In this document: piece after piece, positions 24,070-32,812 of the stretch
Layout: each line of letters opens with the position of its first letter
How positions within the stretch are numbered: the stretch's first letter is position 1
DNA from: Bacteroidales bacterium
GTDB taxonomy: Bacteria > Bacteroidota > Bacteroidia > Bacteroidales > F082
NCBI GenBank assembly: GCA_028277395.1
Contig: JANQGJ010000025.1
Span: 1 to 32,867, forward strand
DNA: 32,867 nt
Reading direction: 5' to 3'
Notes under the pieces: generated by a model
What the model was told of the DNA's origin: nothing
Database searches by the model: none
What the model saw: the letters and a program-made list of their open reading frames with translations, nothing else
Translations under genes and position numbers: made by a program

Positions 24070-25161
24070 ATGATAAATCAAGAAGATATAAAGCTCCTGA
24101 ATAAGAGACCAGTATATAGTACGTATTCTGATAAAGACTTGTTTGTAAATAGGACAAAAGAGATAGAAGAGCTAATGTTTGCAATTAAAAATAACTATAA
24201 TTCTTTAATTGTAGGTAATAATGGAGAGGGAAAAACAAGTCTATTATATAAGATTTTCAGGGAGTTTGAAGACTCAACAATACTATTTCCAATAATTACT
24301 GATATGTCTGGTATTAATGACAAGTATAGTATTGTTGATCAGCTCATAAATGACTTGCTTGAAAAAGTAAGTGATAATGATAGTGTTTGGGATGATAATG
24401 AACTTGGAAATATTATTAGTAAGTACAATAGTAATATAAGTTTACGATATGTTAATGAGGAAATTAGAAAGTTTTCCTATGTAGAGACTTCCGAAAGTCA
24501 CAAAGTAAAACTGATTTATCTGGAAAAAATACTTGATCATTTAGAAAGTAAAACAGGAAGAAAAACCTTATTTTTTATTGATAATTTAAGTAACAATCCT
24601 GATGAATTTTTTCTGACTTTTGGTACTTATAGAGACTATTTATGGAATATTAACTGTCAGTTTTGTGTTACATGTTCTTCATTAACTTTTGGTATAATTA
24701 ATAAACCACCTCTTTCTTCATTCTTTGATAGAGTAATTAAGATGAATCCATTTACACAAGCAGACTTTGAGAAGATGTTTAAAAAAAGAGGCGTAATTGT
24801 ACCAAAATTATTTCAGTTCATAAAGATCTTCAACAGATTATCACCAAGATTTGCAATAGAGATTACTCAAAATATTATCTTTAACGAAATAAGTGAAGTA
24901 GAAATACAAAAAACGATAGAAATATTACAAGGAAAAATGCAAAGCATTTCAGATTCTGAAAAAAATATATTTCAATATGTACTTGAAACAGCTTCAGTTT
25001 CTGCCTCCGATGAGGATTTGCAGAAATCATTTAATATTAGCCGTTCTAGAGTAGTTCAGATATTAAAAAAGTTAGAAGAAGTTGGATTACTGGATTCTAA
25101 TAAGTCCCAACACAAAGTCATATATAGTATTAATAACCAGCTTAAATTTAATTTGTTATGA
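24070..25161 (+). CDS. ATPase A: Orc1/Cdc6- or STAND-like P-loop ATPase with C-terminal winged helix
   Basis: 363 residues from the ATG at 24070 (an in-frame TTG at 24064 is the alternative). After a short N-terminal segment (LFVNRTKEIEELMFAI, the RxxE-type box before the P-loop in ORC/STAND proteins) comes Walker A VGNNGEGKTS (~48-57) and Walker B TLFFIDN (~166-172). The usual catalytic Glu after the Walker B Asp is Asn, so hydrolysis may be slow or partner-dependent. A sensor-like CVTCSSLTFG, a lid (NRLSPRFAIEITQ) and a C-terminal winged helix (~298-363; SDEDLQKSFNISRSRVVQIL, KKLEEVGLLDS) follow. It overlaps the next ATPase by 4 bp (ATGA). Function unknown; DNA binding is likely, and it could bind the upstream dyads. 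Confidence 0.7.
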   Translation: MINQEDIKLLNKRPVYSTYSDKDLFVNRTKEIEELMFAIKNNYNSLIVGNNGEGKTSLLYKIFREFEDSTILFPIITDMSGINDKYSIVDQLINDLLEKVSDNDSVWDDNELGNIISKYNSNISLRYVNEEIRKFSYVETSESHKVKLIYLEKILDHLESKTGRKTLFFIDNLSNNPDEFFLTFGTYRDYLWNINCQFCVTCSSLTFGIINKPPLSSFFDRVIKMNPFTQADFEKMFKKRGVIVPKLFQFIKIFNRLSPRFAIEITQNIIFNEISEVEIQKTIEILQGKMQSISDSEKNIFQYVLETASVSASDEDLQKSFNISRSRVVQILKKLEEVGLLDSNKSQHKVIYSINNQLKFNLL

Positions 25162-26219
25162 GTTTAGAGTTAATAAAAGAGTATAATATTTATCACCATA
25201 TTATTGATTTTGCTGATACGGATCATTTATATAAACCTTTTAATGAGATTAGTGATTCTGATCCAGAAGGAGAAATTGGAAATGCAATAGGACAAGGTTA
25301 TAAGATACTTATTAAGGGATCTACAGGTAGCGGTAAGTCCTCAATAGTAAATTACGTTATAAGAAACATTGATAAAAACTACCTCCCAATATCATGTAAT
25401 ATAATTGGATATGGCGGAAGTACACTAGATAATCCTGCTGATTTCGCAAAGTTTATTTTAGATAGAGTTATAAATAATGTTAAGTTATCGAAAGAATTGA
25501 AAGATAAAGTTGAAGAAATAGATGAATTTAACAAATATGTATCTAAAGAAATCAGTTTTACAGATGGGAAAAAACACAAGCAAATAGTTCGATTAAAGAA
25601 TAGGTTTTCATGGATTCCATCTTTTATAGAATCTAATTTTGAAGTTGGAGAGGAAATAGAAAAATACACTGAGACAGTGATGAAAAAAAGCATTTATGCT
25701 CAGGATCCTATTGATAGTATAAATACAATAGTACATATTTGTGCAGAAAAGAAGATTACACCCATATTTATTTTGGATGATACTGATAAATTTTTAAGAA
25801 AAGCTGGATTTGACAATACTAAGCCGATTAACTTATTTTTTAGTAATATCGCACCCATCTTAAATCATATACAATGTCCTGTTATTTTCCCTGCACATAA
25901 TTATTATGATGAGTTCCCTATATATTATGAATATGAAAAGAATGAAATTAACAGTGTAATTAATGTTCCAGTAATCGGTACACTGAAAGATTTAACAGCA
26001 TTATTGGATAAGAAAGTTAAAGCTATTGATAATGATTTTGAGATAGAAAGATATTTTGGTAAAGATGCCTTAGGAATGCTTTTCTCAAATTACCTAAATA
26101 ATAGTGAAGATGGCTTAAGAGGGGTCATGACTTGTATTACTCGTGCTGTTGATACTGCAATTTCTTTGGGTAAAGTTCAAATAGATACAAATATAATGAA
26201 ACATGCGATAGTTTATTAA
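25158..26219 (+). CDS. ATPase B: second P-loop AAA-type ATPase of the pair
   Basis: 353 residues. Walker A KGSTGSGKSS is at ~53-62, and Walker B TPIFILDDTDKF at ~201-212 with a double Asp. A long helical, charged insert (~105-180; KLSKELKDKVEEIDEFNKYV and onward) separates the two motifs. A sensor-1-like strand (QCPVIFPAH, ~239-247) and an Arg-containing sensor-2-like helix (DGLRGVMTCITRAVDTAI, ~318-335) complete an AAA+ pattern. It has no signal peptide, membrane segment or recognisable DNA-binding domain. It begins inside the stop of ATPase A (ATGA), so the two are coupled and probably assemble together. I do not recognise the family; TniB-like or KAP-like assignments are possible but unsupported. 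Confidence 0.7.
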   Translation: MSLELIKEYNIYHHIIDFADTDHLYKPFNEISDSDPEGEIGNAIGQGYKILIKGSTGSGKSSIVNYVIRNIDKNYLPISCNIIGYGGSTLDNPADFAKFILDRVINNVKLSKELKDKVEEIDEFNKYVSKEISFTDGKKHKQIVRLKNRFSWIPSFIESNFEVGEEIEKYTETVMKKSIYAQDPIDSINTIVHICAEKKITPIFILDDTDKFLRKAGFDNTKPINLFFSNIAPILNHIQCPVIFPAHNYYDEFPIYYEYEKNEINSVINVPVIGTLKDLTALLDKKVKAIDNDFEIERYFGKDALGMLFSNYLNNSEDGLRGVMTCITRAVDTAISLGKVQIDTNIMKHAIVY

Positions 26220-26234
26220 ATTACGCGATAATTA

Positions 26235-26855
26235 TCAAATACCCTCAATATCCTCAACCGATAACCCGGTAAACAAAGCAATTTTTTCAACAGGTTCACC
26301 CGCTTCTTTCATGATAATGGCCATTTCTCTTGCTTTTTCCTCTTTTCCTGATTTAATGCCAATCATCTTTGCTTCTTCTTTCATTCTTTGTTGAAGAACA
26401 TAAGGAGGGACATACTTTGTACTAAGTTTAAGTTTATCCAGCAGCCCGGAATCTGCAAAACTGTAATAATCTTTTTCGGTTATTATTAAGTGATCGAACA
26501 CCTGGGTTTCAACAATAATCCCCACTTGTATAAGCCTGTCGGTAATATCTTTATCATTTTCAGAAGGGTTTAATTCACCTCCGGGATGATTATGTACAAG
26601 TATGATACTTAAGGCACGTTTCTGCAGGGCAAAGCTGAACACCTCCATGGGTTCAACCAATGTTTTATTTGAAGTTCCTTTGCTGACAAGCTCAACAAAC
26701 AGTAACCTGTTGTTGTTAGCCAATCCAACTACCCAAAGGTGTTCCCTGTTTCTGTCAATTTTATTTTCACGGAGGAGTATGCGTTGCATAATTCCGTAAA
26801 TATCCATTGAGTTCAGTATTTTAATTTTATCAGCTTCCGATAGTCTTATACCCAT
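26235..26855 (-). CDS. RadC/JAB (MPN) domain protein with a C-terminal helical tail
   Basis: 206 residues. The MPN core (~25-140) has a complete JAMM zinc site: Glu38, then His88 and His90 in VHNHPGG, Ser98 and Asp101 in NPSENDKD. The N-terminal helix-hairpin-helix seen in full-length chromosomal RadC (about 100 residues) is missing. After ~150 the protein carries a Lys/Glu-rich helix and KAREMAIIMKEAGEPVEKIA then LFTGLSVEDIEGI, a pattern typical of the C-terminal end of Rpn/PD-(D/E)xK transposase-like nucleases. The role of RadC proteins is unresolved despite the name. It converges on the ATPase pair with 15 bp between stops. Confidence 0.8.
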   Translation of the reverse strand: MGIRLSEADKIKILNSMDIYGIMQRILLRENKIDRNREHLWVVGLANNNRLLFVELVSKGTSNKTLVEPMEVFSFALQKRALSIILVHNHPGGELNPSENDKDITDRLIQVGIIVETQVFDHLIITEKDYYSFADSGLLDKLKLSTKYVPPYVLQQRMKEEAKMIGIKSGKEEKAREMAIIMKEAGEPVEKIALFTGLSVEDIEGI

Positions 26856-26960
26856 ATTGCAAAGTTATTTCAGGTTGTGTCTATATTCCGGTTTTCAAAG
26901 GTAGTGAAAATGATAAACTGAAGTGTAAATGTGTAATAGGAAAATATTGATTTAACTGTT

Positions 26961-27707
26961 TTATGGTGTTGCATTCTCACTATTAATATTTTTCTGAAAT
27001 TCATCACCTTCAATTTCTCTTGCTTTCGATAAAACTGACGCAAATAGACCGGCAGGCACCGAAATTACACCAATTCCAATTATCAAAACAAAAAAAGTAA
27101 ATATCCTTCCACCAAGTGTTATTGGATAAACATCGCCATACCCTACGGTTGTTAGGGTGACGATTGCCCACCATAAGCTGTTAAATACTGAACTAAATAA
27201 TTCAGGTTGGGCCTTATTTTCAAAAAAATAAATTCCTGATGCTGATAGAAAAACCAGTATTGCTGCCACAAAAAAGAAAAGAGTTAATTCTTCCTGAACA
27301 ATCTTAGCAGCAATATGAAACCTGTTTAATGCCCTATTATAACGTATCAGTTTTAGTGCTCGAAATATCCGGAAAATCCTAAAAATTCTAATAGCACGTA
27401 AATCAATTGCAGTTCTTAAATAAAACGGAAAGATTGCCAGAAAGTCAATGATTCCATAAAAGCTAAAGATGTATTTAAATGGTCTTTCAGCAACATAAAT
27501 GCGTAAGAAATATTCAATTGTAAAAACAATTACACAAAACACTTCAGTAAATCGAAGTATATTTTTTGTGTTTTCAGAGTTATCTGGTAATGTCTCAATT
27601 GAGAAGGTAACAAGTGATAATAAAATTAAAAACTGAATGAAATAATCAAAAGTTTTTCCAGCTTTGGAAGTATTATCTTCAATAACTTTTCTAAGGTTTT
27701 CCTTCAT
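26961..27707 (-). CDS. Voltage-gated potassium channel
   Basis: 248 residues with six transmembrane helices. S4 is an Arg ladder (RTAIDLRAIRIFRIFRIFRA, ~98-117; Arg at 98, 104, 107, 110, 113 and 116). The pore loop carries the K+ selectivity filter TVGYGD (187-192) in TLTTVGYGDVYP. S1 (FDYFIQFLILLSLVTFSIET), S2 (VFCVIVFTIEYFLRIYVAE, with the gating Glu), S3 (YGIIDFLAIFPFYL, with the conserved Asp) and S6 (IFTFFVLIIGIGVISVPAGL) are all recognisable. The size matches bacterial Kv (KvAP-like) channels. A short acidic C-terminal tail follows with no RCK domain. Co-oriented upstream of radC, 105 bp apart. Confidence 0.92.
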   Translation of the reverse strand: MKENLRKVIEDNTSKAGKTFDYFIQFLILLSLVTFSIETLPDNSENTKNILRFTEVFCVIVFTIEYFLRIYVAERPFKYIFSFYGIIDFLAIFPFYLRTAIDLRAIRIFRIFRIFRALKLIRYNRALNRFHIAAKIVQEELTLFFFVAAILVFLSASGIYFFENKAQPELFSSVFNSLWWAIVTLTTVGYGDVYPITLGGRIFTFFVLIIGIGVISVPAGLFASVLSKAREIEGDEFQKNINSENATP

Positions 27708-27773
27708 TGATTACGAAGTTAGTAATTTACACATTTATTAAACAACCTGGGAATTGATATCTAGATTCAAAAA

Positions 27774-28847
27774 CTAATTAATAACAATAGTCTTACTTGA
27801 TTTTCTTTTAGTGTTTTCTAATTCAACAATATAAGAACCAGCTTGTAGTTTTTCAGTGTTTATTTCAATGTTATATGGTCCAGCAGTAAGTTTTTCAGAT
27901 GAGATTGTTTTAACAACCGCACCATTCAAATTATAAATTTTAAATGTACATTCTGAAGCTGAAGAAAGAGAAAAATGAACATTTATAAAATCTGATGCAG
28001 GATTAGGATAAATGTTTGTGATCCCATATTTATTACTGTTTTCTTCAGGTGTAGAACTGCCGGATATCAATAATTCCTTTACTACCTGCATTACCGGAGC
28101 TTTGTACAACGAATCTGCTTCTCTAAATACATTTACAACCACATTGCAGTTTTCAGCAACCCAGGTCTCATCAAAGTTAAAATCACATTCAAGATCAATG
28201 GAGTGCTGCGATGGCCATTGTGATTCAATAAGCATATCACCATCTTTGTTATATACCATGTACCTGGTTACTGCATCGTTTAAATAGTTCATGTCGTATG
28301 GTGGATGAGGTATTGTTGGTGTTGAGCAGCCATTAAGTGTAGCATGGCCCATAAGCAATTTATCTTCGGTAATAATTACATTGTACCTGAAATTTCCTGT
28401 AAGCTCATTTCCGTCATTGGTGAACCTCATTTCAAGATCAACCCTGCATGTTTCAGGATTCCAGTTTTTCGAAATTATTTCTATGTTAACAGGTGTTTGT
28501 CCCTCATTTGCATACCTGTCTTCCAGAAACGTCATTATTTGGGTATAGTCAACGTCATAACCCAGTCCGTCGGGGAAACAGCTAGGTTCAATTTCGGCAG
28601 TTGGCAGAAAATAATCCACTGCAGTACTGTCAATATATTGGTGGAATGCAGATTTGTGATTATGTAATGCTACAACGACAGTTTTTGGATAACCGGGTAT
28701 CACAAAATTCTTAAATGTGGAATCCATACAGGAACATGGTCCACAATCGGTGCTGGTAATATTATAGATTAGTACATTTCGTTGATTCTGCGAATACATG
28801 ATAATTGTAATGAACAATAACGGATAAAATAGTAGTGATTTCTTCAT
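27774..28847 (-). CDS. Omp28-like thioredoxin-fold protein with type A T9SS sorting domain
   Basis: 357 residues with a signal peptide (MKKSLLFYPLLFITIIMYSQ). The mature protein opens with RNVLIYNITSTDCGPCSCMD, a thioredoxin-like strand followed by CGPC, then YPKTVVVALHNHKSAFHQ and YDVDYTQIM, the pattern of the Omp28 family of Porphyromonas. A beta-sandwich spans ~120-255. The T9SS type A domain is ~278-357 (IYPNPASDFINV, IYNLNGAVVKTI, LQAGSYIVELENT). In Omp28 proteins the CxxC suggests redox function but no reaction is proven. The stop codon is 66 bp before the K+ channel start. Confidence 0.85.
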   Translation of the reverse strand: MKKSLLFYPLLFITIIMYSQNQRNVLIYNITSTDCGPCSCMDSTFKNFVIPGYPKTVVVALHNHKSAFHQYIDSTAVDYFLPTAEIEPSCFPDGLGYDVDYTQIMTFLEDRYANEGQTPVNIEIISKNWNPETCRVDLEMRFTNDGNELTGNFRYNVIITEDKLLMGHATLNGCSTPTIPHPPYDMNYLNDAVTRYMVYNKDGDMLIESQWPSQHSIDLECDFNFDETWVAENCNVVVNVFREADSLYKAPVMQVVKELLISGSSTPEENSNKYGITNIYPNPASDFINVHFSLSSASECTFKIYNLNGAVVKTISSEKLTAGPYNIEINTEKLQAGSYIVELENTKRKSSKTIVIN

Positions 28848-28957
28848 CGTAATTAATTTAGTAGAATGAGTGATTAATTCAATGCAATATACAAATTAAT
28901 TAACTTATTGTAAGGTATTTAGTTAGCAGCATAATATTTACTAACCTGATATGTTTA

Positions 28958-28980
28958 AAAGCTAAAACTATTTAAGCTTT
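28958..28980 (-). terminator. Weak hairpin at the end of pyruvate kinase
   Basis: On the minus strand AAAGCT, an 11 nt loop and AGCTTT are followed by TAAAC, overlapping the pyk stop codon. The stem is only 6 bp and AT-rich, and there is no long T-run, so confidence is low. Confidence 0.3.
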
Positions 28981-30526
28981 AATTATCATCTTCATCAATT
29001 TTCTCACCAAGGTAATGTAATATAACTCTGTTGGTAATACCACGTTTTGTTATCGGGCTACTGGCAACAATAATTATCGGATCGCCAATTTCAGCCCAGT
29101 TATTGGCAAGAAGCAATTTGTTTACTTTGGCAATGAACTTACTACCAGATTTTGGCTGATCCATAAGTAGCGGATATATACTATACAGGATTGCCAATTG
29201 CTGTAGTCTTTTCCTGTTTTCACCACATGCAATAATTGGGATATTCAGTTTTTGCTGTGATAGAAACACTGAACTACCTCCTGAGTGTAGCCAGGTTACG
29301 ATGAACTTTGCTTTCATGTCGTTGGCCATCATTGCAACGCCACGGGCCATGGCTGCTTTTCTTCTTAACAGGCCTTCGTATGGTTTAAACTGTTCGAATG
29401 TATTTATTTGTTCAATCTGATAATTATGTGTTTTTCTGGAAACCCTCTCCATCATCTTTACTGCATTCACTGGATACTTTCCAATTGCCGTTTCACCACT
29501 CAACATTACTGCATCGGCACCATCCATAATGGCATTTGCCACATCGGATACTTCAGCCCTTGTTGGTACTGAATGGTCTATCATACTTTGTAGCATCTGG
29601 GTGGCAACAATAACAGGTTTCATATGCTGCTTACACATTTTAATGATCTTCTTTTGTAAAAGGGCAACCTCTGCCAGATCCATTTCTACACCCAGATCAC
29701 CACGAGCTACCATTATACCATCACTTTCTTCGATTATTTCTTCCAGGTTGTCAATAGCCTGGGGTTTTTCAATTTTACTGATTATTGGGATATAATCATC
29801 GTCAAAATATGTTGAAAAACCCAGATCACCGCTGGTAACGTCCAGTCCTTTTGGACGCACATTGCGCTCCATCATTTTGTTTTTCAGCAACTTAATGTCT
29901 TCACCTTTTCTAACAAAGCTGAGAGCCAGGTAGTCCAGCGATTTCTCTATGGCATAATCAAGGCATTTAAAATCTTTCTCCGTCATCGAAGGTAGCGAAA
30001 GTTCTGTATCAGGCAGGTTAATACCCTTTCCTGTAGTTAGCAGGTTTCCTTCCACAACTTTGCATAACAAACAGGTACCATCTCCATCGATCATACTATC
30101 TATGCATCTTAGTTCGATATTGCCATCATCAAGCAATATCTTTTCACCCTTTTTCACTTCATCAATGAATTGGGGGTATGTTGTAGAAAAACTGTTTTCA
30201 AATCCTTTGGAACCACCGACAATATCATTTGTAACGAATTTTATTTCCTGTCCGTTTTTAAGCATAACACCTTCGGGAATAACCTTCCCTGTCCTGATTT
30301 TTGGCCCGGAGAGATCACCAAGAATACCTACAAATCGTCCGCTTTGCTTTTCCGCTTTCCTGATATTGTCAATCAACCTATCATAATCAGAAAATGATCC
30401 ATGTGAGAAGTTAATTCTGAATACTCTGGCGCCTGCTTCTATGAGTTTTAAAATTTCATCCACTGTATTCGTTGCCGGACCTAATGTGGCAACTATTTTG
30501 GTCATTAGGAAATGGTTCTTCTTCAT
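28979..30526 (-). CDS. pyk: Pyruvate kinase
   Basis: 515 residues; converts phosphoenolpyruvate and ADP to pyruvate and ATP in glycolysis. Landmarks are in order: TKIVATLGPAT (9-19), FRINFSHGS (36-44), the B-domain lid, the catalytic-Lys strand PIISKIEKPQAIDNL, metal-ligand MVARGDLGVEM, VIVATQMLQSM, PTRAEVSDVANAIMDGADAV then MLSGETAIGKYP, and the C-terminal regulatory domain with KFIVTWLHSGGSSVFLSQ. Start: Met1 or Met8 (MKKNHFLMTK). It is ~40 residues longer than typical enzymes. Part of the excess is an insert (about residues 225-243; RNVRPKGLDVTSGDLGFST) just before the catalytic-Lys strand. Single-copy housekeeping gene by appearance. Confidence 0.95.
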   Translation of the reverse strand: MKKNHFLMTKIVATLGPATNTVDEILKLIEAGARVFRINFSHGSFSDYDRLIDNIRKAEKQSGRFVGILGDLSGPKIRTGKVIPEGVMLKNGQEIKFVTNDIVGGSKGFENSFSTTYPQFIDEVKKGEKILLDDGNIELRCIDSMIDGDGTCLLCKVVEGNLLTTGKGINLPDTELSLPSMTEKDFKCLDYAIEKSLDYLALSFVRKGEDIKLLKNKMMERNVRPKGLDVTSGDLGFSTYFDDDYIPIISKIEKPQAIDNLEEIIEESDGIMVARGDLGVEMDLAEVALLQKKIIKMCKQHMKPVIVATQMLQSMIDHSVPTRAEVSDVANAIMDGADAVMLSGETAIGKYPVNAVKMMERVSRKTHNYQIEQINTFEQFKPYEGLLRRKAAMARGVAMMANDMKAKFIVTWLHSGGSSVFLSQQKLNIPIIACGENRKRLQQLAILYSIYPLLMDQPKSGSKFIAKVNKLLLANNWAEIGDPIIIVASSPITKRGITNRVILHYLGEKIDEDDN

Positions 30527-30645
30527 GGCAAGAAAATTAATTCGTGGTAAAAATAAATAACATGGTAACAGATGTTATTAAGTTTTGAATAAAGATGCTA
30601 ACATTTGTCAACGATGTGGCTAGCAGTTTCAAAACACTAAAACGT

Positions 30646-31824
30646 TTAATAAGTTATCATTAATCTTAATCCGGGTATTGTGTTAATCTTCTCATTTGCT
30701 GAGTAATATAATTGTAGATTTGTTGAAAAGGTAATCCAGGATTTAATATAAAACTTATAATATGTATCTATTCCATATTCGTGTTTACCTGACTTTTCAT
30801 TAAGCTGCCCTGAAAAACCGAATTGATCACCAGCTCGTTTAAAAGGGGATAACCAAACTGCTCCAAGTGAAAAAGCTGAGTTATATTTGAGTATTCGGTC
30901 TGCACCACTTGAAATTTTCAGGGTAAGGATCACATTTTCAGATATGCCCTGATTTCCAACATAAGTAAAACCTATAGCCTGTGAAATTGTATCACGTGCC
31001 TGTAAATAGTAATATGCAACAGTATGATAACTATACAGATTCCTGTTTGCGGGAATAGCAAACCTGACAAATCCCTGAAAAGTGTAGTTTGTTTTACCAA
31101 AAAAATTCGCCGGATCGATGATATCATTCTGCGGGTTAGCATCAGTAATAAGACCTCCCACGCTGATGTATTTGTTGAAGTTAATTTCAGTAAAAAAACC
31201 AAATCCGGGGTCAATTGGAGGTACAGGATCTGAGGCAGCCGTTTTGCTAATAAAGGTATATTTGTCCCAGCCAGAATAAGTGGCGAACGTAGTAAAAAAC
31301 AGGGGGTCGATTTTTCCTACTGTGATATCAAGCAATCCATCAAAAAATAAATTTTCAATGTATAAGTATTCCAATCCAATAGTATGGTCTTCTGCATCAG
31401 AGCCATTGGTTGCAGAGAACATACCCAGTTCTTTGGAGAAATCACCGGTACTTTTACCTGCAATTAGAGAATTTTGTTCAACCCATGCCTCAACATTTAA
31501 ACTATATCTCTTTTTCTCAATAAATTTACCTTTGTAATAAACACCCAAATCATGACTTAATGTGGTAGCTGAAGTACTATTATTTATCCCGTACTGAAAT
31601 ATTGCACCATAGTAACCTACTATTGATTGTTTCTTTTCAGAGTACATCCAGTGTTCAAAATTGGTATTGCGTTTATCCTTTTCAGTGCTAACCTTATCTG
31701 ATTCAATCAAATTAAAAATATCAGTTTTGCCGATATACACACTGTCATTTTGCGCAGCTATATTACTTAGAAGCAGGTAAAAACCAGCTGTTAATATCAA
31801 CTTGTATCTGTTTATCTTAATCAT
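30646..31824 (-). CDS. OprB-like carbohydrate-selective porin
   Basis: 392 residues with a signal peptide (MIKINRYKLILTAGFYLLLSNIAAQ). Regular amphipathic strands fill the whole length, and the C-terminal residue is an aromatic Tyr (GLRLMITY), both marks of outer-membrane barrels. The strand/loop words ITVGKIDPLFFTTFATYSGW, then SKTAASDPVPPIDPG, and NPQNDIIDPANFFGK match the pattern of OprB-type carbohydrate-selective porins. It begins 5 bp after the stop of the other barrel gene, so the two form an operon. Substrate specificity cannot be inferred. Confidence is higher for porin than for OprB specifically. Confidence 0.65.
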   Translation of the reverse strand: MIKINRYKLILTAGFYLLLSNIAAQNDSVYIGKTDIFNLIESDKVSTEKDKRNTNFEHWMYSEKKQSIVGYYGAIFQYGINNSTSATTLSHDLGVYYKGKFIEKKRYSLNVEAWVEQNSLIAGKSTGDFSKELGMFSATNGSDAEDHTIGLEYLYIENLFFDGLLDITVGKIDPLFFTTFATYSGWDKYTFISKTAASDPVPPIDPGFGFFTEINFNKYISVGGLITDANPQNDIIDPANFFGKTNYTFQGFVRFAIPANRNLYSYHTVAYYYLQARDTISQAIGFTYVGNQGISENVILTLKISSGADRILKYNSAFSLGAVWLSPFKRAGDQFGFSGQLNEKSGKHEYGIDTYYKFYIKSWITFSTNLQLYYSANEKINTIPGLRLMITY

Positions 31825-31829
31825 AATCT

Positions 31830-32717
31830 CTAAAAACTTTTCAGTAATATAAATCGAATTGCGGTACCCTCAGGCCTGTTAACTGCTAAATATTCAAGAT
31901 ACCACCTGGTGATAAATACCCATTTTGACTGTGTCCGGTAGTTAAACTCCATACCAACTCCGTTTACCCTGTATTTGTTTAAATCATCAGGAACATCACC
32001 TCCTGATTGTTTACTCATTTGCAAGGTATTGTAACCAATTATGCCCATGTTAAATGACTTCTCGAAGGTTTTTCCAAATCCCCATTCTGTTACCCAGGTT
32101 GAGGCAGGAGTAATATCAGTGCTTTTTTGCTTTGAATTAAATTCAAAAGTGTTCATCCAGCTTAAATTCCAGGTCTTTTTTTTATCGAAATAGGCAGTGA
32201 AGCCAATACCTATATTATGTGACCAAAATCCTTTACCCCGATTACTTTTCGATCCTGCTTCATAGCTTCCGGTAGGTATCCAGAGAGCATACCTGGTATT
32301 AACTGAAACTTGATTAAAATTCCAGCTTAACATTAGCGGGATTATTTTTATATCGCTCAAACCAACTCTATCCGGGTCAAGATCTAAAGTTTCAGGATTT
32401 GGGGCCAAATTAGTAAGTGGCATAATAATCGCGGCATTATAATTGGCTCTTAGTTTATCAATTTTGGTTCCCCATATCCCTCCACTGATATTTGCAATTA
32501 CATTTATTGGTTTGTTGAGAGTAGAAATATTTCCATCGTTGTCTTTCATTTCTCCGGCATAATATATGTGTGTAACATTTACCAACGACCAATCCAAAGG
32601 GAAACCATGTGCTGATCGTAAACCAAACAATCCGGGGCCATAATGTCCGGTTACTATTTGCGAAAATGCATTTGAACTGAGAAGAAATATAGCGAAAAAT
32701 AAAAATACGGTTTTCAT
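31830..32717 (-). CDS. MetA-pathway-type outer-membrane transporter
   Basis: 295 residues with a signal peptide (MKTVFLFFAIFLLSSNAFSQ). The start HYGPGLFGLRSAHGFPLDWS, the strand pattern NVTHIYYAGEMKDNDGN, and IIPLMLSWNFNQVSVNTRYA then LWIPTGSYEAG are typical of the PF13557 (phenol MetA-degradation transporter) family, found beside aromatic or small-hydrophobic-compound genes in other bacteria. It ends in Phe (LLKSF), as barrel proteins often do. It is the first gene of a two-gene outer-membrane operon with the porin 5 bp downstream. There is no catabolic gene in the window to indicate a substrate. Confidence 0.75.
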   Translation of the reverse strand: MKTVFLFFAIFLLSSNAFSQIVTGHYGPGLFGLRSAHGFPLDWSLVNVTHIYYAGEMKDNDGNISTLNKPINVIANISGGIWGTKIDKLRANYNAAIIMPLTNLAPNPETLDLDPDRVGLSDIKIIPLMLSWNFNQVSVNTRYALWIPTGSYEAGSKSNRGKGFWSHNIGIGFTAYFDKKKTWNLSWMNTFEFNSKQKSTDITPASTWVTEWGFGKTFEKSFNMGIIGYNTLQMSKQSGGDVPDDLNKYRVNGVGMEFNYRTQSKWVFITRWYLEYLAVNRPEGTAIRFILLKSF

Positions 32718-32812
32718 GTGTTTATAATTTTTTATTTTATTGATAATGAATTAAATAAAAAATTCTAGCACCCATGGAACCACTCCGATAAATCTCCGCT
32801 TTCGCAAAAATT

